Under the pieces are notes generated by a model, which did not search any database, was not told where the DNA came from, and worked only from the letters and a program-made list of their open reading frames with translations. 5,624 nt of DNA. Source: Chthonomonadaceae bacterium (lineage in GTDB: Bacteria > Armatimonadota > Chthonomonadetes > Chthonomonadales > Chthonomonadaceae). Below, in pieces: positions 1-5,191 of the stretch (the stretch's first letter is position 1; each line of letters opens with the position of its first letter). Location of the stretch: assembly GCA_025355115.1 (NCBI GenBank), contig JANXLO010000375.1, positions 1 to 5,624 on the forward strand, read 5' to 3'. A program made the translations under genes and the position numbers.

Positions 1-3000
1 TCGGAGGCGGCGGTCGGGGCGATCGTACGCCACCGCTCCATCTTCGTGCCGGGACGCTCCACCATCGTCAATGTCAGAGTAGGCGACGAGCATGTCCCGA
101 ACGCGCATCTCATGGCCACGCTTGTGAGCGAAGGAGCGATACAGGAGACCATGGCCGAGGTCGTCGTTCCCGCTGAGAACCGGATCATGAGCGTGACTTT
201 GACACCAGATAAGTCGGAGTACAAGCCAGGCGAGCATGCCGTCTTCAAGCTGCACGCGCTTGGCGCTAACGGGCAGCCAATCCAGGGTGAGATCAGCCTG
301 GGCGTCGTGGATGAGGCGCTGCTGGCCATACAGCCGGATCTGACCCCGGATATCCGCAGCTTCTTCTACGGCTACCGCATCGACTTCAACATGGAATCTG
401 CTTTCTCGACGCAGTTCAATCTGAATCCCCACGATTTCTCTCCGCCACAGGCTTCCTTCGAGTCGTACATACTGCGCTATCCGGAAGGCATGGGCTGGCT
501 TCTCGACCACGAAAACAACGGCAACCGACCCGAAATCCCAGCCTATGTGGAGTACACCTCAGCATCCGAGATTGAACAGTTGGCCATGTACAGGGATGTC
601 AAGAACTACATGATCGATTCACTCTCTTCAGTTGATGGGCCTCAATCTGGCCCCGCAGGTGCGCTGGACTTCAACGGCGCCACATCCTACTACTATGGCG
701 GCGTGGGAAGGCCGGAAAGCACCAGGTCAAAGCCAGCTCATTGGGCCGCAGCGAGTCTCGCTTACGAGAGAAAAACGCCTGAGATGGGACTGCCTCCAAC
801 GAACAGCCCAACCAATGGCTATTTCGAGCCGCCGCAGGGCAGTCCACTGGCGATGGCTACGGTGCGAAGCAAATTCGCGGATACTGCCTTCTGGATCCCC
901 GCCGTCGTCACGGATGCGCAGGGCAACGCAACGGTCTCTTTCGATTTCCCCGACAATCTCACCCGATGGAAGGCGGTGGCGCGAGGAGTCTCTGGAGACG
1001 TTCAGGTAGGCTTCGCCGAGGCAGTATCTGTGACGAAAAAGAACCTGCTGGTGCGTCTGCAAGCCCCACGATTCTTTGTGGATAGGGATCAAGTGACACT
1101 CTCCGTGAACATTCACAACTACCTGAATGCGGCGAAGGATGTCCGTGCGGAGCTTGTGACGGACAGCGGAGTCTTCTCACTCGCCAACGGAGCAACCGCA
1201 GTTCGCACTGTCAAGGTTGATAAGGATGGGGAGGTTCGAGTCGACTGGACGGTCGATGTACGCAAGGCCGGACGGACGAAGATCAAGGTAGTCGCCCAGA
1301 CCGACCAGGAATCGGATGCGGCGGAGGTGGAGTTTCCGGTGCTCGTGCATGGCGTTGAGAAATTCATCGTTCAGAGCGGGACACTGCGGGACGGCGGCAC
1401 TGCTGCTCTGACGTACGACCTGCCGGAACTGCGGAGGCAGGGCGCAAGCCTCCTGGACGTGCAACTCTCCCCCTCACTGGCATCGACCTTGCTGGATGCA
1501 CTGCCTTATCTGGAGGACTATCCGTATGGCTGCACCGAGCAGACTCTGTCGCGCTTCGTGCCGACCGTCCTGGTCGCGAAGAGCCTGAGGGACAGCGGAA
1601 TAGACCTCGATGCGCTGGGCAAGAGAGCTCAGGAGCTGGAGCGTCAGCGTGCTTCTATACCTCCGCAGCAGGTCTATGCCGACAGCGGCTATATGTACCC
1701 GAAGGGTGCGCCTGGTGTGCTGGACGCAAAGGAGTTGTCGTCCCGTATCTACCTGAACGGTCGCTCCCATGCGCCGATCTTCAGTGATGCCGCCCTAAAG
1801 GCTATGACGGATGCCGGGCTTCAGCGTCTCTACTCGACACAGCGCGATGATGGCAGCTGGGGTTGGTGGCCTGGAAGCGCGACCGGCAATCCTTATCTGA
1901 CGGCCTACGCGCTCGAGGGCCTGATCCATGCGAGACAGGCGGACGTCGCGGTCAAACCCGAGACAGTCACCAAGGCATATGGCTATATCGTCAATCACCT
2001 GAATGAGCCGGACGATCTGCATCTGCTCGCCTATTATACCTATGTCCTGTCGCTCGAGGGCCGCGACAACGGCGGAGCTGACCTGAGTAAAGCCATCCTC
2101 TCTCTATATGCGCGGCGTGACCGGCTGAATGCCTATGGACGGGCTCTGCTATCCCTCTCCCTTCATCAAGTAAAGGATGATGTGAAGGCGCAAGTGGTGG
2201 TTCGCAATCTAGTCACGCTGGCGAAGCGGGACGGTGAACGCGGCACTGCGCATTGGGAGGGAGATGCGGATCGCTACTACTGGCACTGGTACAACGACAA
2301 GCAGGAGACGACTGCAATGGTTCTCCGTGCGCTGGTGGCCCTTACGCCAGTGATAAATGCGGACGGGCCAGTGAAGGAGGCTCTCACTCCGATCGACATT
2401 CAGCAGTTGGCCGCTGGCACAGTGCGGTGGCTGGTCGATAACCGGCGAGGCGGGCACTGGACGTCCACTCGTCAGACTGCAAACGTAGTCGAGGCCCTGC
2501 TCGAGTACGCGAAGGCTCAAAAGGAGCTCTCGCCGGACTACGTCGTAACTGTGGACCTGGACGGAAAGGTGCAGAAACGGTACGCCATCACCGCTCAGAA
2601 CGCCCTTCTGTTCGACAATCGATTCCTCGTTGGCGACGAGCTGCTTTCATCCGGCGCACAGCATCTGCACATCACTATGCAGGGTCGAGGCACCCTCTAC
2701 TACAGCGGCTACCTGAAGTATTTCGATCAGTCGGAGCCCATCACGTCTGCATCGAACGCCATCGCCGTGGAGCGGAGCTATTTCCGTCTGACGCCTCATA
2801 GCAAACTGCTGAAAAATGGGGAGCGCGAGGAGACGACCGAGCGAAAAGCTCTTATGGATGGGGCAACCTTGGCAAGCGGCGACATTATCGAGGTGGAGCT
2901 TCACATAAAGAGCGACAACGATTACGAGTATGTGGTCTTCGAAGACATGAAACCTGCGGGGTGCGAGGCGATGGAGACGCGCAGCGGCGAAGCCTATGGA

Positions 3001-3249
3001 GACGGCCTCTGCTCGAACTTCGAACTAAGGGACGAGAAAGTCGCCTTTTTCGTAGATAAACTTCCGCAGGGTGAGCGTCGCATCACATATAAGATGCGCG
3101 CGGAGATACCGGGCAAATTTCACGTTCTCCCGACAAATTCGTACGCCATGTACTCACCCGACATACGCGCGTTGGCAGCAGAATTTCATCTCAGCGTAAC
3201 GGATGCGTCGGTCGCTAGTCTTCATCAAGCAGTCAAACGCCAAAGGTAG
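1..3249 (+). CDS. Alpha-2-macroglobulin family protein, thioester type, C-terminal 1082 residues (5' partial)
   Basis: The frame is open from base 1, so the true start and any signal peptide or lipobox lie upstream; a GTG at 46 is only an internal Val. Numbering from base 1: a bait-region-type domain at about 58-105 (EYKPGE, ending VVDEALLAI); a variable Tyr/Pro/Asn-rich stretch at about 106-280; the A2M core domain at about 287-331 (VRSKFADTAFW, then DNLTRWKAVARGV); the thioester motif YPYGCTEQ at 507-514 with Cys511 and Gln514; an alpha/alpha-toroid thioester domain including WGWWPG near 620; and a C-terminal macroglobulin-type beta domain from about 922 to the end. Known of the family: such proteins sit in the periplasm or on the inner membrane and trap proteases after bait cleavage by covalent attachment through the thioester. 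Bacterial members are usually about 1500-1900 residues, so several hundred are missing. No pbpC, a frequent partner, follows. No terminator is seen after the stop. The family call is very secure; the protease target is unknown. Confidence 0.96.
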   Translation, partial: SEAAVGAIVRHRSIFVPGRSTIVNVRVGDEHVPNAHLMATLVSEGAIQETMAEVVVPAENRIMSVTLTPDKSEYKPGEHAVFKLHALGANGQPIQGEISLGVVDEALLAIQPDLTPDIRSFFYGYRIDFNMESAFSTQFNLNPHDFSPPQASFESYILRYPEGMGWLLDHENNGNRPEIPAYVEYTSASEIEQLAMYRDVKNYMIDSLSSVDGPQSGPAGALDFNGATSYYYGGVGRPESTRSKPAHWAAASLAYERKTPEMGLPPTNSPTNGYFEPPQGSPLAMATVRSKFADTAFWIPAVVTDAQGNATVSFDFPDNLTRWKAVARGVSGDVQVGFAEAVSVTKKNLLVRLQAPRFFVDRDQVTLSVNIHNYLNAAKDVRAELVTDSGVFSLANGATAVRTVKVDKDGEVRVDWTVDVRKAGRTKIKVVAQTDQESDAAEVEFPVLVHGVEKFIVQSGTLRDGGTAALTYDLPELRRQGASLLDVQLSPSLASTLLDALPYLEDYPYGCTEQTLSRFVPTVLVAKSLRDSGIDLDALGKRAQELERQRASIPPQQVYADSGYMYPKGAPGVLDAKELSSRIYLNGRSHAPIFSDAALKAMTDAGLQRLYSTQRDDGSWGWWPGSATGNPYLTAYALEGLIHARQADVAVKPETVTKAYGYIVNHLNEPDDLHLLAYYTYVLSLEGRDNGGADLSKAILSLYARRDRLNAYGRALLSLSLHQVKDDVKAQVVVRNLVTLAKRDGERGTAHWEGDADRYYWHWYNDKQETTAMVLRALVALTPVINADGPVKEALTPIDIQQLAAGTVRWLVDNRRGGHWTSTRQTANVVEALLEYAKAQKELSPDYVVTVDLDGKVQKRYAITAQNALLFDNRFLVGDELLSSGAQHLHITMQGRGTLYYSGYLKYFDQSEPITSASNAIAVERSYFRLTPHSKLLKNGEREETTERKALMDGATLASGDIIEVELHIKSDNDYEYVVFEDMKPAGCEAMETRSGEAYGDGLCSNFELRDEKVAFFVDKLPQGERRITYKMRAEIPGKFHVLPTNSYAMYSPDIRALAAEFHLSVTDASVASLHQAVKRQR

Positions 3250-3289
3250 GGATGCGGCAAGCGCGCCGGTCGGTCGTCTTTAGTGACAG

Positions 3290-3302
3290 TGATGCGGCAT
3301 CA
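3290..3302. promoter_or_regulatory. 13-bp palindrome TGATGCGGCATCA, possible operator
   Basis: Two perfect 6-bp arms (TGATGC / GCATCA) flank a single central base. The site ends 24 bp before a TATAAT box and so covers or abuts where a -35 element would lie, a usual place for a repressor site. Part of it (GATGCGGCA) is also a direct repeat of bases 3251-3259, exactly 40 bp upstream. No regulator is recognised, and a palindrome of this size can arise by chance. Confidence 0.3.
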
Positions 3303-3326
3303 ACATGTGACGTGGCAGCCAAGTTC

Positions 3327-3332
3327 TATAAT
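3327..3332 (+). promoter_or_regulatory. Putative -10 box (TATAAT) for csrA
   Basis: A perfect TATAAT lies 192 bp before the csrA start. No good -35 hexamer is found at 16-18 bp spacing (17 bp gives CATGTG), so any activity would be weak or activator-dependent. It would start RNA near 3339 and give a leader of about 185 nt that contains the structured region at 3451-3507. The alternative is read-through from the upstream macroglobulin gene, since no terminator separates them. Confidence 0.35.
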
Positions 3333-3390
3333 AATTTGGCGGGAACGTTTGCCTCCGCTCAATCGTGAAATAGTAAGCGGGGCTAATGAG

Positions 3391-3504
3391 ATGGCTTCGT
3401 GTACGTGTCCGATTTGCCAAATCATAATCAGGCTATGTGCCAAACACAGCGGCTTGACCGCCTCCAGGGAACTGTTCCCGGACGGGAGCGGTCCGCACTG
3501 GTAA
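3391..3504 (+). CDS. Possible small ORF in the csrA leader (37 aa), doubtful
   Basis: An ATG frame encodes MASCTCPICQ, followed by another Cys six residues later, and ends 19 nt before the csrA start, just before its ribosome binding site. The closely spaced cysteines (CTCPIC) could bind metal, and the end point would permit translational coupling to csrA. Against it, the Shine-Dalgarno is poor (only a GGGG about 8 nt upstream), the second half coincides with the inverted repeats of the csrA leader, and I recognise no family. The same frame extends upstream to an ATG at 3292 or a GTG at 3283, both before the putative csrA transcription start. Most likely this is non-coding leader sequence. 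Confidence 0.12.
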   Translation: MASCTCPICQIIIRLCAKHSGLTASRELFPDGSGPHW

Positions 3505-3507
3505 GCC
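3451..3507 (+). promoter_or_regulatory. Structured csrA 5' leader with exposed GGA motifs
   Basis: The RNA can form nested helices. An outer GGCUU (3451-3455) pairs with AAGCC (3503-3507). GACCGC (3456-3461) pairs with GCGGUC (3488-3493). An inner UCC-A-GGGAA hairpin (3463-3470) pairs with UUCCCGGA (3474-3482 region) around a CUG loop. An internal-loop strand CGGGA (3483-3487) is left unpaired and carries a GGA. Further GGA triplets lie at 3468, 3480 and 3510, the last in the Shine-Dalgarno itself. Known: CsrA binds GGA in RNA loops, and E. coli csrA is autorepressed through several such leader sites. Autoregulation here is inferred from that pattern. Confidence 0.45.
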
Positions 3508-3509
3508 TC

Positions 3510-3515
3510 GGAGGG
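3510..3515 (+). promoter_or_regulatory. Ribosome binding site of csrA (GGAGGG)
   Basis: GGAGGG lies 8 nt before the GTG at 3524 and fixes that GTG as the start. It contains a GGA, so a CsrA dimer bound here would block ribosome entry. Confidence 0.85.
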
Positions 3516-3523
3516 TCAATAAC

Positions 3524-3754
3524 GTGCTAGTACTAACTCGGAAGCCCGATCAGAGCATTATGATCGGAGATGACATCGAGATCACTGTTCTAGAAGTCCG
3601 TGGCGAGCAGGTGCGATTGGGCATCCGCGCTCCCCGCACCGTTTCTGTGCATCGCAAAGAGGTCTTCGATCAGATTCAACAAGGCGGTCGCGATCCCGGC
3701 GTGGCAAGCGAATCGGCAGACATGCTTGTCGCAAGCTCCTCGTTGGAGGCTTAA
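3524..3754 (+). CDS. csrA: Carbon storage regulator CsrA (RsmA family)
   Basis: The 76-residue product starts MLVLTRKPDQSIMIGD and continues through the family core to VSVHRKEVF. CsrA is a small dimeric RNA-binding protein that binds GGA motifs in mRNA leaders, usually blocking translation and sometimes altering stability. Visible key residues are Leu4 and Arg44 (in SVHR), the positions needed for RNA binding in E. coli CsrA, plus the conserved G15-D16, the VRLGI strand and the AP turn. The start is a GTG preceded by GGAGGG at 8 nt. The protein is longer than the 61-residue E. coli form: residues about 52-76 form a polar, probably disordered tail. Extended CsrA proteins are the type antagonised by FliW in other phyla, so FliW control is possible, though no fliW or flagellar gene is in view. 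The gene is alone between a long leader and its own terminator. The identification is secure; its targets are unknown. Confidence 0.97.
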   Translation: MLVLTRKPDQSIMIGDDIEITVLEVRGEQVRLGIRAPRTVSVHRKEVFDQIQQGGRDPGVASESADMLVASSSLEA

Positions 3755-3770
3755 GTTCAGCATGTGGTGG

Positions 3771-3804
3771 TGAGGCGTCTTATCAGAAGACGCCTCATTT
3801 TTTT
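3771..3804 (+). terminator. Rho-independent terminator of csrA
   Basis: A perfect 11-bp stem (TGAGGCGTCTT / AAGACGCCTCA) with an ATCAG loop is followed directly by seven Ts (3798-3804). It begins 17 bp after the csrA stop, so csrA transcription is likely kept apart from the PEP-CTERM genes downstream. Confidence 0.95.
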
Positions 3805-3827
3805 GCGCTAGATGTCTTGCCCCGTCT

Positions 3828-3861
3828 GACAGGTAAATGAGCGAAAACTCCTCTTCCTGTC
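3828..3861. promoter_or_regulatory. GACAGG-N22-CCTGTC inverted half-sites, possible activator site
   Basis: GACAGG at 3828-3833 is inverted as CCTGTC at 3856-3861. The pair lies about 105-140 bp before the GG of the sigma-54 promoter, the usual distance for an enhancer-binding protein site. GACAGG occurs again at 5019-5024, but there only about 17 bp before the second promoter. Hexamers repeat easily by chance, so support is weak. Confidence 0.2.
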
Positions 3862-3912
3862 CTCCATGGCACAGTGAGGGTTACATAGACGAATTGCCTG
3901 CATTAGGTTATA

Positions 3913-3941
3913 GAGAAAAAATGAATGGAGATTTTTTTCTC
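3913..3941. repeat. A/T-rich inverted repeat upstream of the first sigma-54 promoter
   Basis: GAGAAAAAAT (3913-3922) is mirrored by ATTTTTTTCTC (3931-3941), with an 8-bp spacer and one extra T on the right. It ends 24 bp before the GG of the promoter. It may be a bent A-tract that helps a distant activator loop to the promoter, a protein-binding site, or a weak hairpin. It lacks the GC-rich stem of an intrinsic terminator. Confidence 0.4.
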
Positions 3942-3963
3942 AGGAAGTGCAGTAAACCATCTT

Positions 3964-3980
3964 TTGGCACGGAATGTGCA
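3964..3980 (+). promoter_or_regulatory. Sigma-54 (RpoN) promoter of the first PEP-CTERM gene
   Basis: TTGGCACGGAATGTGCA matches the -24/-12 consensus (TGGCACG-N4-TTGCA): GG at 3966-3967 and GC at 3978-3979 are separated by exactly 10 bp. The predicted start is near 3991, inside TAGTTGA. A 15-of-17 or better match recurs before the second paralogue (5039-5055), which makes chance unlikely. Sigma-54 promoters need an ATP-driven activator; in PEP-CTERM systems PrsR is the known candidate. Confidence 0.8.
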
Positions 3981-4031
3981 AGAAGTAGTTGAAGCACATA
4001 TATAGTGTCCACCGTCCGCAATATTTACCCA

Positions 4032-4181
4032 ATGCCTGGTGCGACGTGTCGTTTCAAGTTGCTGTGCTCATTGGGAGCCGTCCCTATCGAAGTGTCGGCA
4101 TTTCGACCCAGTGCTTCTCTCGTGTTATTTGGGGTGGAGATGAAGCCAGACATCGACATAAATGTCTGTGCGGCATCCTAA
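4032..4181 (+). CDS. Weak 49-codon ORF in the long leader, doubtful
   Basis: An ATG frame begins MPGATCRFKL and ends MKPDIDINVCAAS, wholly inside the predicted sigma-54 transcript and before the PEP-CTERM gene. Its codons are not obviously non-coding, with many G/C third positions in otherwise AT-richer DNA. However, no Shine-Dalgarno precedes it, no signal sequence or known motif is visible, and a hairpin lies in its 3' part. It could be a leader peptide, the remnant of an inserted gene, or chance. Confidence 0.12.
   Translation: MPGATCRFKLLCSLGAVPIEVSAFRPSASLVLFGVEMKPDIDINVCAAS
4147..4168 (+). repeat. Small inverted repeat / RNA hairpin in the leader
   Basis: CAGACAT (4147-4153) pairs with ATGTCTG (4162-4168) around an 8-nt loop. 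In the RNA this is a 7-bp hairpin about 130 nt before the PEP-CTERM start. No T-tract follows, so it is not a terminator. Its role is unknown. Confidence 0.35.
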
Positions 4182-4279
4182 TAGCTTCTTTATTAATAGA
4201 TGTAAATAGAGTTGTTCTCCAGCCCTTTTTGGGTCAGAGGCTCCTATGATAAAATGCGTCTCCCCTGTCGGTTCGACAA

Positions 4280-4286
4280 GGAAGGA
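4280..4286 (+). promoter_or_regulatory. Ribosome binding site (GGAAGGA) of the first PEP-CTERM gene
   Basis: AAGGAAGGA is the only good Shine-Dalgarno near the start, but it lies 14 nt before the ATG at 4301, longer than usual. A 5-bp hairpin (TGTCG-GTT-CGACA, 4266-4278) abuts it on the 5' side. The same GGAAGGA occurs at the second paralogue with 8-nt spacing. Confidence 0.6.
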
Positions 4287-4300
4287 ACACAAGATCACCA

Positions 4301-5029
4301 ATGAAAATTAGGATCGTTATGCCCACACTGGCCATGCTTATGATGGCAGCCAGTACAGCGTGCATTTCACAGACATTTACTGCTTATGATCTTCAGACCA
4401 GCACAGCTGGCACGTCCTACGCTGGAAATCAAACATGGTCGGGTTCTATTGGTATGGCATTTGATGTAAACACCGCCATATCTGTAACGAGCTTGGGTGT
4501 GTTCGACAGCAGCCGGGATGGGTTTCATCATGTGCTGACGACCTATCTCTGGAATCGAGATACACAGTCGCTGCTTGCCAGTCAGAACTATACACCTGCA
4601 GCTCCGGGCACTCTGGACGGTTATCACCGATTCATAAGCATAGGTTCGCTCATTCTTGATCCAGGACATTATGTAATTTCCTCGTCAGGTTTTGCGAGCG
4701 ACGCGAGCGGAACAGATCGTAACGGCAACGAACTGATTGCTGGTTTCACCAGTGACGTTTTCAATAGCGGGGGCGGAGCTATTTCCATGGTGGCTCCCGG
4801 CAGATACAGCGAAGCGGGTAACCCGTCCGCATTTCCTGGGTCGACTCTCGGCTCAGCACTTTGGGTTAACGGTCCATCCTTCCAGTTTGGGCTAGCTCCA
4901 GTGCCGGAACCGGGCGTATGGGCTTTCATGGCTAGCGGCTCAATTTTAGGAGCTGGTCTGTTGCGCAGCCGTCGGCAAAAACGAAACATCTCAAAAAAAG
5001 TTTCGAATTCTCCGTACGGACAGGGTTAA
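4301..5029 (+). CDS. PEP-CTERM sorting domain protein (exported, 242 aa)
   Basis: A secreted protein with a sorting tail for an exosortase. The N-terminus (K2, R4, then a hydrophobic core to about 17) is a signal peptide, probably cut before Gln24, which aligns with a clean ASA|Q site in the paralogue. Residues 24-200 look like a beta-rich domain (AYDL, TSLGVFD at 63-69, YLWNRDT, DPGHYVISSSGF). The tail is diagnostic: VPEP at 201-204, a hydrophobic span at about 205-221, and the basic cluster RSRRQKR at 222-228. Known: exosortase (EpsH/XrtA family) recognises such tails and releases the protein to the surface or matrix, often in EPS or biofilm-forming bacteria. Oddly, 14 more residues follow the basic cluster, and this DNA overlaps inverted repeats just before the next promoter. 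A sigma-54 promoter lies about 320 bp upstream. The sorting-class call is strong; the molecular role of the body is unknown. Confidence 0.92.
   Translation: MKIRIVMPTLAMLMMAASTACISQTFTAYDLQTSTAGTSYAGNQTWSGSIGMAFDVNTAISVTSLGVFDSSRDGFHHVLTTYLWNRDTQSLLASQNYTPAAPGTLDGYHRFISIGSLILDPGHYVISSSGFASDASGTDRNGNELIAGFTSDVFNSGGGAISMVAPGRYSEAGNPSAFPGSTLGSALWVNGPSFQFGLAPVPEPGVWAFMASGSILGAGLLRSRRQKRNISKKVSNSPYGQG
4982..5020. promoter_or_regulatory. Inverted repeats in front of the second sigma-54 promoter
   Basis: CGAAAC (4982-4987) is mirrored by GTTTCG (5000-5005) across an A-tract, followed at once by the perfect 10-bp palindrome TCCGTACGGA (5011-5020). Both lie in the last codons of the first PEP-CTERM gene, 20-60 bp before the GG of the next promoter. 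They may bind a regulator or bend DNA; they could also be coding coincidence. Confidence 0.3.
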
Positions 5030-5038
5030 TCGTGTCAA

Positions 5039-5055
5039 TTGGCACGGATTGTGCA
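5039..5055 (+). promoter_or_regulatory. Sigma-54 (RpoN) promoter of the second paralogue
   Basis: TTGGCACGGATTGTGCA differs from the first promoter at one base, again with GG (5041-5042) and GC (5053-5054) exactly 10 bp apart. It starts 10 bp after the stop of the preceding gene. The predicted start falls near 5066 within TAGTTGA (5062-5068), the same heptamer seen at the first start site. The second gene thus appears to have its own promoter, with a leader of about 126 nt. Confidence 0.82.
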
Positions 5056-5106
5056 CTAACCTAGTTGAGAGTGAAGTTTTACGATATTACATGATGTCTG
5101 TTGCTG

Positions 5107-5180
5107 TTTTCTCGCCCGTATCTGACGGTGAGGCGGCTCGGAGTCGTTTTATAGATTTCTTATCAAGTGTGGCGAGGGAA
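5107..5180 (+). promoter_or_regulatory. Leader helix able to mask the ribosome binding site
   Basis: UUUUCUCGCC (5107-5116) can pair with GGCGAGGGAA (5171-5180) over 10 continuous pairs (8 Watson-Crick, 2 G-U), closing a 54-nt loop. The 3' arm covers the first half of the Shine-Dalgarno (GGAAGGA, 5177-5183). This could damp translation until a protein or RNA opens it. The pairing is read directly from sequence; regulation is inference. Confidence 0.35.
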
Positions 5181-5183
5181 GGA
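5177..5183 (+). promoter_or_regulatory. Ribosome binding site (GGAAGGA) of the second paralogue
   Basis: GGAAGGA lies 8 nt before the ATG at 5192 and supports that start. It carries two GGA triplets, as at the first paralogue. Confidence 0.8.
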
Positions 5184-5191
5184 CCGTAGAA

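Larger units (their letters stand above)
3805..4300. other. Intergenic region of 496 bp between the csrA terminator and the first PEP-CTERM gene
   Basis: This stretch is visibly richer in A+T than the flanking genes. From left to right it holds GACAGG/CCTGTC half-sites (3828-3861), an A/T-rich inverted repeat (3913-3941), a sigma-54 promoter (3964-3980), a predicted leader of about 310 nt containing a weak 49-codon frame (4032-4181) and two small hairpins (4147-4168 and 4266-4278), then the ribosome binding site of the PEP-CTERM gene. A TTG-initiated 86-codon frame at 3989-4249 has no credible ribosome binding site and no recognisable motif. I see no tRNA, mobile element or known riboswitch. 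Confidence 0.7.

Noticed and set aside
727..2904. Several minus-strand frames of 75-129 codons opposite the macroglobulin gene
   Set aside because: They are Arg/Ser-rich shadows of a high-GC coding strand, without ribosome binding sites or recognisable domains.
3336..3353. A third sigma-54-like site (TTGGCGGGAACGTTTGCC) before csrA
   Set aside because: GG and GC are 11 bp apart rather than the required 10, and the middle does not match; it also overlaps the position predicted for a TATAAT-driven start.
3283..3504. 73-codon frame between the macroglobulin gene and csrA
   Set aside because: It starts upstream of the likely csrA promoter, lacks a ribosome binding site and overlaps strong inverted repeats; only the shorter form from 3391 was kept, as doubtful.
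3989..4249. 86-codon TTG-initiated frame on the + strand
   Set aside because: It begins at the predicted transcription start with no ribosome binding site and has no signal peptide, known motif or domain.
4245..4255. TATGATAAAAT as a sigma-70 -10 region close to the first PEP-CTERM gene
   Set aside because: No -35-like hexamer is found at suitable spacing; the sigma-54 site is far better supported and is repeated at the paralogue.
4266..4282. tRNA T-arm-like GGTTCGA
   Set aside because: The stems on either side do not pair in the T-arm register, and no acceptor, D or anticodon arms are present; it is simply a short hairpin.
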